This document shows positions 1-10,881 of a stretch of 64,000 bases of DNA, one piece after another (position 1 is the first letter of the stretch; each line of letters opens with the position of its first letter). The DNA is taken from contig NC_053416.1 in the NCBI RefSeq assembly GCF_016859285.1, forward strand, positions 17,378,501-17,442,500. The letters are read 5' to 3'. The stretch is from Xiphias gladius. Its lineage: Eukaryota > Chordata > Actinopteri > Istiophoriformes > Xiphiidae. The position numbers were made by a program, and so were the translations under genes. The notes beneath the pieces are model-generated. The model had not been told where the DNA came from. It was given only the letters and a program-made list of their open reading frames with translations, and ran no database searches.

Positions 1-1314
1 CCAATTTCTTCAAAGATCTGAAACTTCCCAAGCATTAACACAGTTTCAAGTATATTTTCATTTGGAAATTTGTAACATATGGAAATGCAACAGAATGGTT
101 AATTAGGCTTCAATTAATTATTTTTCAAAAAAGATAAACTATGACATTTGCAAAGAGGTATGTCTGACTGAGAGGGTTCTCGTGTTAAGTGCTATAGAGA
201 TTTAGTTAGTAATAATGTACGAATCATGACCTGCACTGCAATAAACCAGATGAAGGGAAATAAATCTAATTTAACACTGACCAGTAAACAGGACAAACGT
301 TTCACTGGTGTTGAGTCATTTATATTGTTTTCTAGTTGGTTGACTGACGCGTTGCCTGAGCAGATGTGTGGACACAAAGGTGTGTTGTAGGGAGGATTTT
401 AGGACATCTTAAAACTAGGTGCTGCACATGATCCGATTACAGTTTATTCTATGGAATGGCTGCTTGAGGGGAATGAGATTCTGAGTGTGAGGAGTTGGGA
501 TCTGGTTTCAGTCCTGCAGCAGGCTTATACTGCTGATTCACATAAATTTCATCCTAGACAAGACAGCCTGTCTGAGGTGTCTGTTAAACCATGTAGTGCC
601 TTCTGAAACATTAGCTTTCCAATGATCTGAAACTGAAACAACTCGTTGTTTCCCTAATATCAGTATACCGAAGATGTCAGGACAGTCAAATCATGTTACT
701 GTTATTTAATTGATCAGGTAAGAATCAATAATTATTTATCACAAAATACTTCAGAACTAAATGAAATGAATTAGGAGGATCAAGTGCATAATTCAAATTA
801 CTTTTCAAAAGTTAATCAAGTGGCCAACTTTAGATTAGTATTCTAGCTTTAAATAAAAAGCCATGTAAATATCAGTTGAAGGTTTCTGGATGGTCATATT
901 AAAATGCTGTGAGCAAAACTAATAGGCTGACGGCATAATGGAAGCATAGTCAAGTTGAAGGTGGAATTTAAAATATTATAAGTCACAGTAAAATTGTTTA
1001 TAATATGAAAAATTAATATTAGAGAAAATGTATGGAAAATATTTTTAATTTATGCGTTTAAGCTCTGGAGTCGGAGCATTAATACAAAACTTGCTTGATG
1101 ACTAATACTGTTGTTTTTTTATTTATTTTTTTTATTTACAGCAACATGTACCTCAGACTGATTCAGACTAATGTGGAAACTGTAGTTTGATAATTCCATT
1201 TCTTACAAAAGTCAGTGTTCTGACAATGTTTTTTTCCAGAGGTAGACTCTTACAGGTCATAGTGCCTTAATATTTTAGGTTACATGTAAATAAAATAGTA
1301 TGCTATCGAAAATA
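1..1314. other. AT-rich intergenic DNA, no gene seen
   Basis: Only short open frames without splice-site support or recognisable protein are present on either strand. Composition is AT-rich with homopolymer T runs near 1110-1140. I see no RNA gene or clear regulatory signal. Confidence 0.5.
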
Positions 1315-1790
1315 ATCCAAACTAGAGCCCAACCAAGGCTGGATTTATGAGGCAGGATGGATACGGATACCTCGATAGTGAGTTTTAAAATATCTGATAA
1401 CGATTTGTTGGTCGATATTAATTTTTCATAAACAAACACTTTTGATTGATTAAGAATTGTGACCAAGTTATGTACAGTATGCATGTATAGACATTTTTAC
1501 AGATCAAAAATGAACTTGCCTGTAACTTCTGGTAGACAAATCATGTAATATCAACACTGTTTCCAAATTACCTCACACATATCTTTGGCATTTCTTTGCT
1601 GCAAGTTTGTGTAACTTAGCGACTGGCACACTTGCCAATTCTGATATAGCCAAGCCAATAATACTGTCGGAACACCTTTGGCTTTATCAGTTGGGTACAT
1701 TGGTATTTTGCAGTGAGGGATGCATCATCCAATATACTGGATTTAGAAATACCAACATTTATTAGCTGACAATTTTTTTTTTTTTTTACA
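1315..1790 (+). repeat. Degenerate interspersed repeat (teleost type)
   Basis: The stretch opens with CTAGAGCCCAACCAAGGC and continues with GATACGGATACCTCGATAG and CGATTTGTTGGTCGATATTA. It ends with the ATACTGGATTTAGAAAT type of sequence. This matches, from memory, a fish dispersed repeat whose copies start TAGGGCCCGACCGAT and hold a GGCCGATATT core. A second short copy of the same family appears near 15400-15480 (GAGCCCACTGATACTAGATT). It is old, with many mismatches and no open frame. Family naming needs a repeat-library search. Confidence 0.5.
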
Positions 1791-1794
1791 GGCT

Positions 1795-3409
1795 AATTTG
1801 TACCCTGTGTAGAAGAAGGAATAATATAAGAACGCAGCAAATGTCTAACGAACAAAACATAATGACTCTGTACAAATAGCTGAGAAAACACCTTTAGGAC
1901 TGCTTTTGAGTGATTAAAAGAAGTAACCAGCACATGTTGACAAAACAATGTCTGTCAGGGTCAGATATGAATTACTGAAGCTTCTCTTTGTTCCACCTAT
2001 AACATATTTACAGCTCATCCACCCAGCGATCTCCAATACAGTTGTGATTAGTTAAGGCGCATTTATCCTCATAAAAGATCATTTTGTGACACCACTCATG
2101 TCAGAAACAAGGTTATGTGGTAAATGCTGATAGATATGATACAGTCGACGCTCCTCGGTGGCAAAGAGTTGAGAGAGCATGCTATGGAGCAAATAAAACC
2201 TAAAACAGAGACTAAAAACCAGCATCAGCAAATGTATGTGAATAACTCTCCTCATCAAAACACCTTTCATGTGTGTCCACATAATCGATGTGTACAAATA
2301 TCCACTGCCGCCATGCAATCCCATGCAGTCCTGTAGTACTCTGCAGCTACTGTCTACCCTCCATGGCCTGCTGTATGTGTAATAAAAGATCCTTATGTGA
2401 AGAGGACGAGTGAAGAAAACTGACCATGGCTTCTATTGATCATCCTGCCATTAGTGACTTTCCATTACCAGCCCGCACATATACTCTTTAAAACACTGAG
2501 AGACTTGAATGGTCTCTCAGTCAGAGGAAGGCCTCCATGTTCTGTCATGTGCGGCCCCAAAGCCAGGACACGTGAGCACACACGACCATAGTAAAAGTCT
2601 CCTGAGGGGATGAAATATGGTTATTAGATGTATCTGTAGAGCTTTGCAGTGGTGTGGGGATTCTGGGCTCTGCACTGATGACAGATGCTCCCTGCTCTTC
2701 AGAAACAACCTGTTAACGACAAACCGATGAGGATGAAAACCTGAGACGCTATTTAAGCTGGAAAATGACATAGCAGTGGGGGGAAGTGACTTTTGGAAGG
2801 TGGCTGAGTCAAAAATGAGCCTGAGGACATCTTTACACTAACGGTGGCTTTACCAGTCAGTCCTACAGTGTGTTGCATTGCACATGCACACGCACACACT
2901 CACGCACGCATTGAACATACTTATTATTGTGTGTAGAAATGACCAGGTGAGCAGCTCAGCACTGGTTCTCCTCTCTGGGTGTGAGCAACAGCGCTCTGTT
3001 GATGCTTTCAGACAAAAAAGCGCAATTCCTCCACATCAGAAGGTCCCCCTAAACAGTCCCATTCAGCCAAAAACAACAAGATGCTCACTGTGCGCCACAG
3101 TCCAGGGAAAATCCGGATCGGTTGTGTGGCGTTTAAGGACCGATCTGTGTTCTCCTTATCAGTATCTCTCGGGGTGCGGCGCTCATCATCCCAAAACCAC
3201 TACCGCAACTCCCTGAAAATGGTCAGGGGAACAGGATGCCTGTCATGTTTTTCCTCGGCGGGATTATCCCTTTCGTTAAATCTATCCGTCCCGAACTCGT
3301 ATGGAAATAGGCCTACTCACGGACATCTTCGGCATTGGCGTTGATGACAATCTCCAGTCCCTGACGTCTGGAATGAAACAAAAACAGCCAAACCGGGATG
3401 CAGATGCTT

Positions 3410-3440
<31 letters not shown>

Positions 3441-4990
3441 TCGATATAGCAGCCGTCGTTATCCTCTTAACCGGTTGGTGCGTCTGTGTGGTACGCACGC
3501 CGGTCTGGGGTACAGGGCGTTGCTGGCAGGATGCTACTGAAGGAAAAATCATCTACTGTTTTGGTTTTGATCGTGTCCTTCTCATCCTCATTCTGACATC
3601 ATGTTTGAGGATGGACAAAGTCTCAGAAAGAAAAATAAATAATAAATAGAGAGCATATTTTAAAGGCACCATAAGCACAGTGCATTAGTTGATATGACAC
3701 AATTTGAGTCTCTGTAAGGACATTTTAAAGACATTATGGTGGTTTAGGGCTGGGGCACTGACTTAAGAGTTGGAACCACTTCACAGTTAATTAGTCCTTC
3801 AGATCAGATTGACTGCAGAGCCTGTTTCATTAAATTGGCCTATCAGATCATATTTTTAAACATTTGAAGTATTCCATTTTCTGCTCTGGCGCTACTTTGG
3901 GATGTTGCCCCTTGGGAAAAAAAGAGAAACAGGAATAATCCAATGAAATGAGAATAAAAACGCTGCTGTGAATATGAGTTTGTTTTTCTTTAATTTATCA
4001 TCTTGCCACAGAATACTGATACACATGAACAACCTGGCTCCCGTCGCTGTCATTACACTGCTAGTAAGAGTCGGTATAAACAAGAGGAGGGTTTTGGTGA
4101 AATGTAGGCATCTCTGCCTCTTTAAAGGCCGCACCTGCGCAGCTGCCTGGTGCTGATGCTGCAGTGCCCGGGTTATTTTCGGTAAAACAGCCGGGGTTAC
4201 TCGCGTGCAAGCGGGCCCGCCATGCCTTACATCACCCCAGAGAGGAAATCAAAACCATTTTTAGCCAGTCGTACCTACCTCGTAATGAGACCAATTTAAA
4301 ACGAGCTTTCAAGCAAGCAATTTGAGCAGAGCAACCCATCCCCCTCTCTGTGCCTCCTTTTAGATGCTAATATTACCTACCAGGACCATGTTATTGCTCT
4401 TGTCCACATTCTAAAGCTTAGACATATATGATTATGATTAAATGATTAGATATATTTTTTTCTACAACTCCGCCTTGGTCTGATGGGGACAATTCAGGCT
4501 CCAGTAAGTGTGTTGCATGGCCATTTTCAAGTTTGATTGATAAGACTGCAGTACAGACACATGAGGTACTACTTCAATATGCTATTCTACTTCAAACGCC
4601 AAACCCTGAATGCATAATGTAATATTTGCCTTGAGGGAAGTGAAATGACCTTTCTTCCATTCTCTGAAGAATAATCGCATGTTTGCATTCATTAATTATA
4701 TAAAAACAACCGACCATTCTTATTCACGCCTTCTGAGAAAACACCAAGAGTGAGATCATTAATCAACTAAATGATCATTAATTCACTTCAGAAATAAGAG
4801 TTTTTCTCTATTCATACACCATTAACTGCGACTGACTCACATTTGTGAGATAAGACTAAACACTTGTAGTTTTAGTTGCAGTCTGTGGCTGAATGTTTGA
4901 ACTCAACAAAGAGGTCTGCAAAGTTACATGGCGACAGCATCAATAAAGGTATTCTGGGACCGGAGTGCGCTCACAAAAGAGGGTTAGGCA
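1795..4990. other. Intergenic DNA with a GC-richer block near 2.9-4.25 kb
   Basis: No convincing exon chain is visible. The part around 2900-3550 and 4100-4230 is richer in CpG than its surroundings and could be a promoter or 5' exon of a gene lying to the left on the minus strand. The open frames here (for example 2517-2771 minus and 2878-3216 plus) show no recognisable protein. A possible short minus-strand exon at 3313-3373 is discussed in the findings. Confidence 0.35.
3410..3440 (+). repeat. (CAG)10 trinucleotide repeat
   Basis: Ten uninterrupted CAG units plus one C. It could be read as polyglutamine on + (frame starting 3398), polyalanine or polyserine in other frames, or poly-leucine from CTG on minus. 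None of these frames joins to a recognisable gene, so this is annotated only as a microsatellite. Confidence 0.95.
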
Positions 4991-4992
4991 CA

Positions 4993-5000
4993 CTATAAGT
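4993..5000 (+). promoter_or_regulatory. Probable TATA box of the transcobalamin-beta-like gene
   Basis: CTATAAGT lies 59 bases upstream of the start codon at 5052, a fitting distance for a short 5' UTR starting near 5020. No experimental support; inferred from position and sequence only. Confidence 0.5.
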
Positions 5001-5051
5001 ACTGAGCTGCTGGGCCATTAGACACACGTCTGAGGGAAAAGACCAGACAGG

Positions 5052-6144
5052 ATGGAAATTAGCACAGCTACTCTCCTCTCTGTGGGCTCTCTTCTGTTGC
5101 TGACCCAAGGAACTCTCACCAACAAAGGTGAATTTAGAGTAGAATGCGGGAGTATAATCTTGAATTACTCACTTTTGTGGGAATGTATGGTGTAAAGCAT
5201 CACTATAACTGAGTATGATATGGTGTGCAGGTCCAGTGTCTCTTCCAATTAGACTGTCCGTGGAGGGGGACCTGTCTAACATGATTCCTGAGTCCTATTT
5301 CAGCTCTGTGGTAGAGGGAGGTGTGCTGCTGGGCGCTCTGAGGAGACTACAGGCAACACAGCAGGACTTCAAGTAAGACATTCCATGAGATCCCCTTTAA
5401 TATATCTCCACATCTTGCTTTATTCTGAAAGATAACGCAGCCTTTATATCCTACCTATTTAAGCTTATGATGACCAGTTTCTGCTCTTGAAGAAACTCCT
5501 GTAGAAACAAACTCTGACTCTCTGTGTGTTGCCAGGTTCACGGTGAAGGAGGATCCAGACTTTGGCCTGTTGCTGGAGAGTGTGAATGGCATAGCTGGCA
5601 ATGAGCATGAGCAGACGTACTGGGAGATCCTATCAGAAAGCTCAGGAGAGTATAGCAGGCTGGATGTGGGTGAGTATCCTCCCCAGAGTTTTAATACAAC
5701 ATATCTGAGGAAGACTTAATGAGCTGTAATGAGCCAGGAAATTTGGTTATCTTTTCACTTATTGCCTCATGATGTTCCTTTAGTGTGATTATTCTAAAAC
5801 TGTATTGTTATGACAGTTTCTCTATATCTGTCTTTTATATATGCAGCGGGCAATGCTACTACATAATTGCAGACTTATTTTGCAATATAATGAGTACTTC
5901 TTCGGTTTTTGGAGAAAAGATGCTGCAAAAACAGTTTCTCGTTATCTTGTAATTGCTATTACTGCAAGAACAACACATCTACTGAGCTGCACCGAGTCTA
6001 TGCCAATGTATGAACTCAAGTATCATATCATAAATATGTCTGATGTAGACTTTGTACACGACCCTTTTCACAGGAATTGGCTGCTACAAGCCTACAGCAA
6101 ATGAACACATCATCCTAAGGTTCAGCACCTGGACCCAACACTGA
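5052..6144 (+). CDS. Transcobalamin-beta-like secreted protein (beta domain only)
   Basis: Four coding exons, all with GT-AG borders: 5052-5127, 5231-5372, 5536-5669 and 6074-6144. Together they are 423 bases, giving 140 residues. Residues 1-22 or so form a hydrophobic signal peptide, so the product is probably secreted. The rest resembles the C-terminal beta (DUF4430-type) domain of transcobalamin and gastric intrinsic factor. The key stretch is YWEILSESSGEYSRLDVGI followed by GCYKPTANEHIILRFSTW, close in layout to the YWEI...GV..Y.P...EHI...F end of intrinsic factor. The large alpha-helical alpha domain of the full cobalamin carriers is absent. Zebrafish has similar stand-alone genes called transcobalamin beta (tcnba/tcnbb), so this is likely their orthologue or a sister. 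In full-length carriers the beta domain closes over cobalamin; whether the isolated domain binds cobalamin cannot be told from sequence. Start codon chosen because it begins the signal peptide and follows a TATA-like box. Confidence 0.8.
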
Positions 6145-6301
6145 TGAGCTGCATTGTTCAGCAGAAGGGCTGTGGGGTCAGATGTGGAAGAGAATCAAAC
6201 TTTGTTTTATTTTTTATTTTTGCATTTACGGCTGTCTCTGGATTATCAGGTTTCTGTAAATTGAAAAGTGTTGCTAAATGTTGTAACCTGCTGTATGTGA
6301 G

Positions 6302-6307
6302 AATAAA
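6302..6307 (+). terminator. Poly(A) signal AATAAA of the transcobalamin-beta-like gene
   Basis: AATAAA lies 158 bases after the stop codon at 6142-6144, in a compact 3' UTR. It is the first canonical signal downstream. Confidence 0.65.
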
Positions 6308-6319
6308 CAAAACAGCAAC

Positions 6320-7333
6320 ATCTGGTGGCTTTCAAGAGCAATGTCGTCTATCAAAGGCACAGAAAGTAAAATAAGATAGTGAGTTTGTGCTTCCCATTTA
6401 GTGGACTCCACCAAACTGGCTGGCAAATGATCAAAGAGTGGCACTGGTTGAAAAATTAAGGTAACATTTATTTACATATTGTTTATGTTTAGCCAATTAC
6501 TTCTCCTTGTGTCATCCATAGTTCTTGGAGATAACTTGTTTTTAAACTATTGTTTTTACTTTTAAATATATATATGGGGTGTATCAGGAATGGATACAAG
6601 AAGTATTTTGAAGAACACAGCCAGTATTGACAGAAATGTTACAGGCCAGAAACTGTATTATCCACTAGAACTGCTAGAGGCTGAAAAACAGTCAGAGGGG
6701 AGATGCATATGTGATGATATTATTCTAACTCCTTAACTGTTATTAGTGGCAATATTTTTCAGCTCATGACAACTTAAAGTCTTTTAAGGGAAAGAAACTG
6801 ATACAGACTCAGGATTTGAACAGGTTTTCAACTGTACCATGAATCAAGAAAGAAGTGGATGAAAAAAAGCTTCATAGAAACGATTTCTCTGTGGGTTGTT
6901 TGACTGCAAATAGGCCAGTATTAGTTTTGTTCCTTTTATTCCTTTCAAATGCACCAGACATCATTTCACATTTACACAGTCCATCTATATAAAAATAAAG
7001 ATTTGATTTACGACAAAAATAAATATTTTAAAATGTGTACATAGTAAACTAACTGTAAAATAGTGTGCTTGTTAAATTTGACCTCTGAGCCCCCTGACCA
7101 AAGCTCCTCCCTTTATAATAAGATTAAGGTTTCAGCTTCTTCAGACAGATGGACTGAGAGGAGGAGCGATGAGGCAAAGACGCTAATCTTTGTGGTTTCA
7201 CTTCCCTCTCTCCTTGTCTTTACCTATATTTCTCCCTTTCTCTTAGGAACACAAACATGTTTACAGACACACATTAAATAGAATATGTTCAATACGCCCA
7301 GGACATGGAATTTGTGGCATGAAATTATAATCA

Positions 7334-7335
<2 letters not shown>
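6320..7335. other. Intergenic DNA, nothing recognised
   Basis: AT-rich sequence between the transcobalamin-beta-like gene and a long composite microsatellite. The one open frame over 60 codons (7063-7281 plus) shows no recognisable protein or splice context. Confidence 0.4.
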
Positions 7336-7337
<2 letters not shown>

Positions 7338-7389
<52 letters not shown>

Positions 7390-7447
7390 TATATACATAC
7401 ATACATACACACATACACATATATATAGATAGATAGATAGATAGATA
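7338..7447. repeat. Composite TA / ATAC / GATA microsatellite
   Basis: About 45 bases of (TA)n run into (TATATAC)-type units, then (ATAC)n and (GATA)n. It produces a spurious tyrosine/isoleucine open frame on the minus strand. It is likely polymorphic. Confidence 0.95.
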
Positions 7448-7449
7448 AT

Positions 7450-8134
7450 TCCGCCAACCAGAGAATTCTGTCCTACCTACCTAATCTGTCCTGTGAACAA
7501 AAATTTGCCTTGCCAAAATGAGATTCTTATTAAAAACATAACTCACCCACTGGCACTTTAGGTAATTTTTTTTTTTTTTAAATTTGAAGTAATTCAAATA
7601 ATTATTTGACCCGAGCCAGACAAAACCTCTTGAAGGCAGTTTTAAATGAGTAAAATTCATCTCATTTTTCTTTTCTGACCCTCTCGCGACCCTACATCAC
7701 ACAGATGAGTTTAGGAGTTCTGCTTTGTTTATAATTTATCACTGACTCAGATGGATCTGAACTTCAGGCAGTGAAATCTTCTTGTCATAGCGTAACATTC
7801 TGTATACAGAAACCATCAGAAATTGTTGGCTTCAGTGTGTCAGAGATTAAAGATCCAAATTTTGCACTGACAAGTTGTCTGTGTGTTTCCTCTTCATCTG
7901 ATGTCTCACTGTACAGTCAACATAGTGTTTTCTCCATGTTTTAGCCGGCAGATGCTAAAAAATGAAAACACAAAAGTTAAGTTTGCATGGAATTCTTCAA
8001 AGACAGACAACAAATTAATGTTCAAAGCAATAATCAAACACTTTCAAGTGTATTTGCACCGAGACAACAGTGCAACGTGCTCACATTACATCAGTTCCAG
8101 TCCATAATTTATATCTGAGCGTATAGCGAGGAAA
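7450..8134. other. Downstream flank of the sushi-domain gene
   Basis: This should hold the 3' UTR, or a further exon, of the minus-strand sushi gene. No canonical AATAAA is seen on the minus strand here, and I found no clear terminal exon. The plus-strand frame at 7883-8107 is not convincing. Confidence 0.35.
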
Positions 8135-9263
8135 CTACTCACCACAAGATAAAGCGCAGTCACAAATGCAAGGGACACAGTGTGCAAAGAACCGCTTCCA
8201 GCCTGTCTCCTTCTTCTTGCAGTTGTCTATCCGAGCGCAGCCTTGTTTGGGTGGGCCGAAGTAGCTCTTATATGCGCAGGTGGAGTTGCAGGTCCCATTT
8301 AGTTCCCTCTCACTTATTTCAATGCGTCCCTGCTGACACATTCCTACAAGACAGGTAGACTAAATCATATGATGAACCAAAAGGGATCATAAAATCTTTC
8401 TGTCACTGTGGTCAATGTTTACTCACGGAGGCAGGTGGGTTTTGGCGTCCAGAGACCATTAGGCTGGCAATATCTGGTAGGATTTCCCACCAGCATGAAC
8501 CCAGAGCGACAGGCATACCTCACCACAGAGCCCACCCACCAGTCGTTACCGTACACTACACCATTATAGTCCACGTCTGGGCTCCCACAGTTCACTGCCA
8601 CACGAAGGGAAAGAAAATGCAAAGGCAAAGCATAACAAGTACATCAGACAGAGTGACTTTAGTTTCTCTGTGTCTAAGGGGTTCTATTGAATGTCAACAG
8701 AATGTCAGTCATAATTGTGGTCTAAGTCTTACCTTTGCACAGGGACTTGTAGCCGAGCCAGCAGCAGCTTGAATCTCCACAGCTATCTCTCCTGAGCTCC
8801 TGGTGTCGCGCCTTACAGCCTCCTAAACAAACAGGCGCTGACCCAGACCAATATGTGTCATCTATGAAATCCGGTTGGGGAATCCATTCTGTCTCACCTA
8901 CGGTAAAAAAAAAAAGAAAAAAGAAAAAAAAAGAAAAAAAAAAGGAAGAAACTTAAATTAGCTTTGTCATACACCAGAACTAGACAAACATCCATACAAT
9001 CAATGAAAAAAACAATGTTTTTTCAATGCAAACCCCAATCTGGAAATACTCTTCAGACAAAATCCATAAGAACTCTTCCCACAATACAATGAGCCCTGTC
9101 CCATGACTTAAACAATAGAATATGACCAAAAAAATAACATTATACTGGAATTATAGGAGATCTTACCACTACCTTCCACCTCTCCAACCCATCCAGGCAA
9201 CTGAGGCATTCCTCTCTGGAAGGACCCAAACAAGGACAACAATAGCAGTGGATAAAACCTCAT
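8135..9263 (-). CDS. Small secreted sushi (CCP) domain, cysteine-rich protein
   Basis: Exons on the minus strand: 9263-9167, 8897-8733, 8594-8427 and 8343-8143 (or to a TAG at 8135-8137). Splice phases agree across all three introns. Residues 1-18 form a signal peptide (MRFYPLLLLSLFGSFQRG). A short segment with WIPQPDFIDDTYWSG and a CCWLGY cysteine cluster follows. Then comes one complete sushi/CCP module, from VNCGSPDVDYNG through RYACRSGF to LWTPKPTCL, filling one exon as is usual for these modules. The C-terminal exon is cysteine-rich (TCNSTCAYKSYFG, HCVPCICDCALSC). If the last exon reads straight on, two more residues and a TAG follow, giving 212 residues; but GTGAGT at the same point is a strong donor, so a further 3' exon is possible. 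Sushi modules are protein-binding units common in complement regulators and adhesion proteins. I do not recognise the orthologue. Confidence 0.72.
8905..8951. repeat. A-rich purine tract in intron 1 of the sushi gene
   Basis: Runs of A interrupted by single G. On the coding (minus) strand this is a long polypyrimidine tract directly before the acceptor of exon 2 at 8898-8900, so it may serve as the splice-site pyrimidine tract. Confidence 0.85.
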
Positions 9264-9332
9264 GGTGCCCATCTTTTGATGCAATCAGTTCCTGTGGAAA
9301 ATCTGCAGAGGGATCTGGGAACTGACCATCAA

Positions 9333-9339
9333 CTTTATA
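9333..9339 (-). promoter_or_regulatory. Probable TATA box of the sushi-domain gene
   Basis: On the minus strand the sequence reads AATATAAAGTT, about 70 bases upstream of the start codon at 9261-9263. This is a good TATA box match at a sensible distance. Inference from sequence only. Confidence 0.55.
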
Positions 9340-9399
9340 TTGTACATCGTCATCCTTGCAAAGTCAACAGACAGGAAGCCATTAGAAGCTGTCCCAGGA

Positions 9400-10640
9400 G
9401 AGCTGAGTTCCCTTACTGCACAGTGAGGAAGCAGAGAGCAGTAAGTAACACTTAAACTAAGCTGTGTGTGCTGCCTAATCTTCTACACACAGCTAATGCC
9501 ACTACATATGGTAAATCATGCTGTGACTGAGCTCACACCTTTGGCAAAGATTTGTCATGATTCAATTCACCTGATCACCAGAGCCTTTATAAAGCAAAAA
9601 GGGGACGAGACAATCACATTGTGTTGTCAGGTGTAGGGTTATGAGAGGCATTCATTTTGTCTGAATTATTGCAATCAAAGCACTGATAGTACGTATCATG
9701 AAGTAGTAAGTAGTGTATATAAATATACACATTTTTGGGTGTAAAATGATATGCTTTTATAAAATCGGGGAAAAACTCACTAAGTAGATTAACTTGTACA
9801 CAAAGTGTGCCTTCAAACAGCCCATCCAAACGTATTTTGCTATTCGGGCAAAAACATTTTAAATCACATGCATGAAAACTATAATATGAGAATATGCCTA
9901 TCTAATATAATAATAACATAATATAATATAATAATGATATAATAAAATATATATGAGTCAATATTATTAGAAAGTCAAAATTTCAGTTTACACTCACCAA
10001 TATCTGTTTTTCTTCTAAGAGGTCCGTCAACATATTAAATTAATAACTTGTCCATTCTAGTGAATTTCAATTGATAAAATAGAGCTGAAGTAGAGCAACT
10101 GTATTCAGCAGGTTGCACCTTCATGCTAGTACAGATGGTGAATATTATAGATGTAGTGGCCTGAATGCATATGTAATGCATATTCCTCCAAATGTCTTGT
10201 AAAAAGAGGAATACTGTGGACCGTGTAGAAAACATTTCACTCCATATAATACAAAAAAACCCCCCAAAAAAACCAACTATTTCAAACGCACTTTTTGCAA
10301 ACATTTTGGGTCACAAGTTTATTCAAGTTTTAGATTCCATGTCAAAAAATACACACTTTCCAAGCTAATGAGTTAAGCCATCTTTGCTAGATTCCACACA
10401 TTATGGTGCTAATGCTAACACACCATTACTTTGAGTCATATCTTAAACCTTCAAAAGTGGCTGATGTATTTCTGAATTCTGGACAGCTTTACCATCTAAA
10501 AATGAATGACCAGCCACTAGGCAATAAAGCATTAGTATCCAACAATCTGACGATGTTGCAGTACAATGACTAAATTGATAATAATTTTAAAATACTGGCA
10601 AACAGGTTGTCCACACGTTCAATATTAGCAAACATAACAT
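9400..10640. other. Intergenic DNA between the sushi gene and hinfp, nothing recognised
   Basis: AT-rich sequence with a run of ATAATA-type repeats near 9900-9950. No exon, RNA gene or repeat family was identified. Open frames at 9614-9829 and 10035-10304 (minus) look like chance. Confidence 0.4.
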
Positions 10641-10650
10641 GTAAAAAAGG

Positions 10651-10656
10651 TTTATT
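10651..10656 (-). terminator. hinfp: Possible poly(A) signal of hinfp
   Basis: TTTATT on + is AATAAA on the minus strand, 226 bases beyond the hinfp stop codon at 10882-10884. It is the first canonical signal downstream of the gene. Confidence 0.5.
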
Positions 10657-10881
10657 ACCTAATATAGGCTTATAGTCAAAATCATGGAGTAAGTGTTCCT
10701 TCATTTAAACGTTTTAACTTATCCTCACTTTCTAACTTTAGAATCAGAGCTACATCTCTGTACCAGCCCCCACTAAAGGGTCAGGTATTCCACAAGATTT
10801 TTCATATACTTTCCATGTATCCTTGAAACAGCAGAACAGATTACAGAATGTCCTCTCATGTATGCAGGACTGTTGCGGGGG

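Noticed and set aside
2878-3216. 112-codon plus-strand frame
   Set aside because: No recognisable domain, overlaps another unrelated frame, and lies in a GC-richer block where stop codons are rarer by chance.
3301-3649. Open frames with polyglutamine or polyalanine over the CAG tract
   Set aside because: The frame is open only because of the trinucleotide repeat; no splice partners or conserved flanking residues support a protein.
7224-7457. Minus-strand tyrosine/isoleucine-rich frame
   Set aside because: It is the translation of a (TA)n/(ATAC)n microsatellite.
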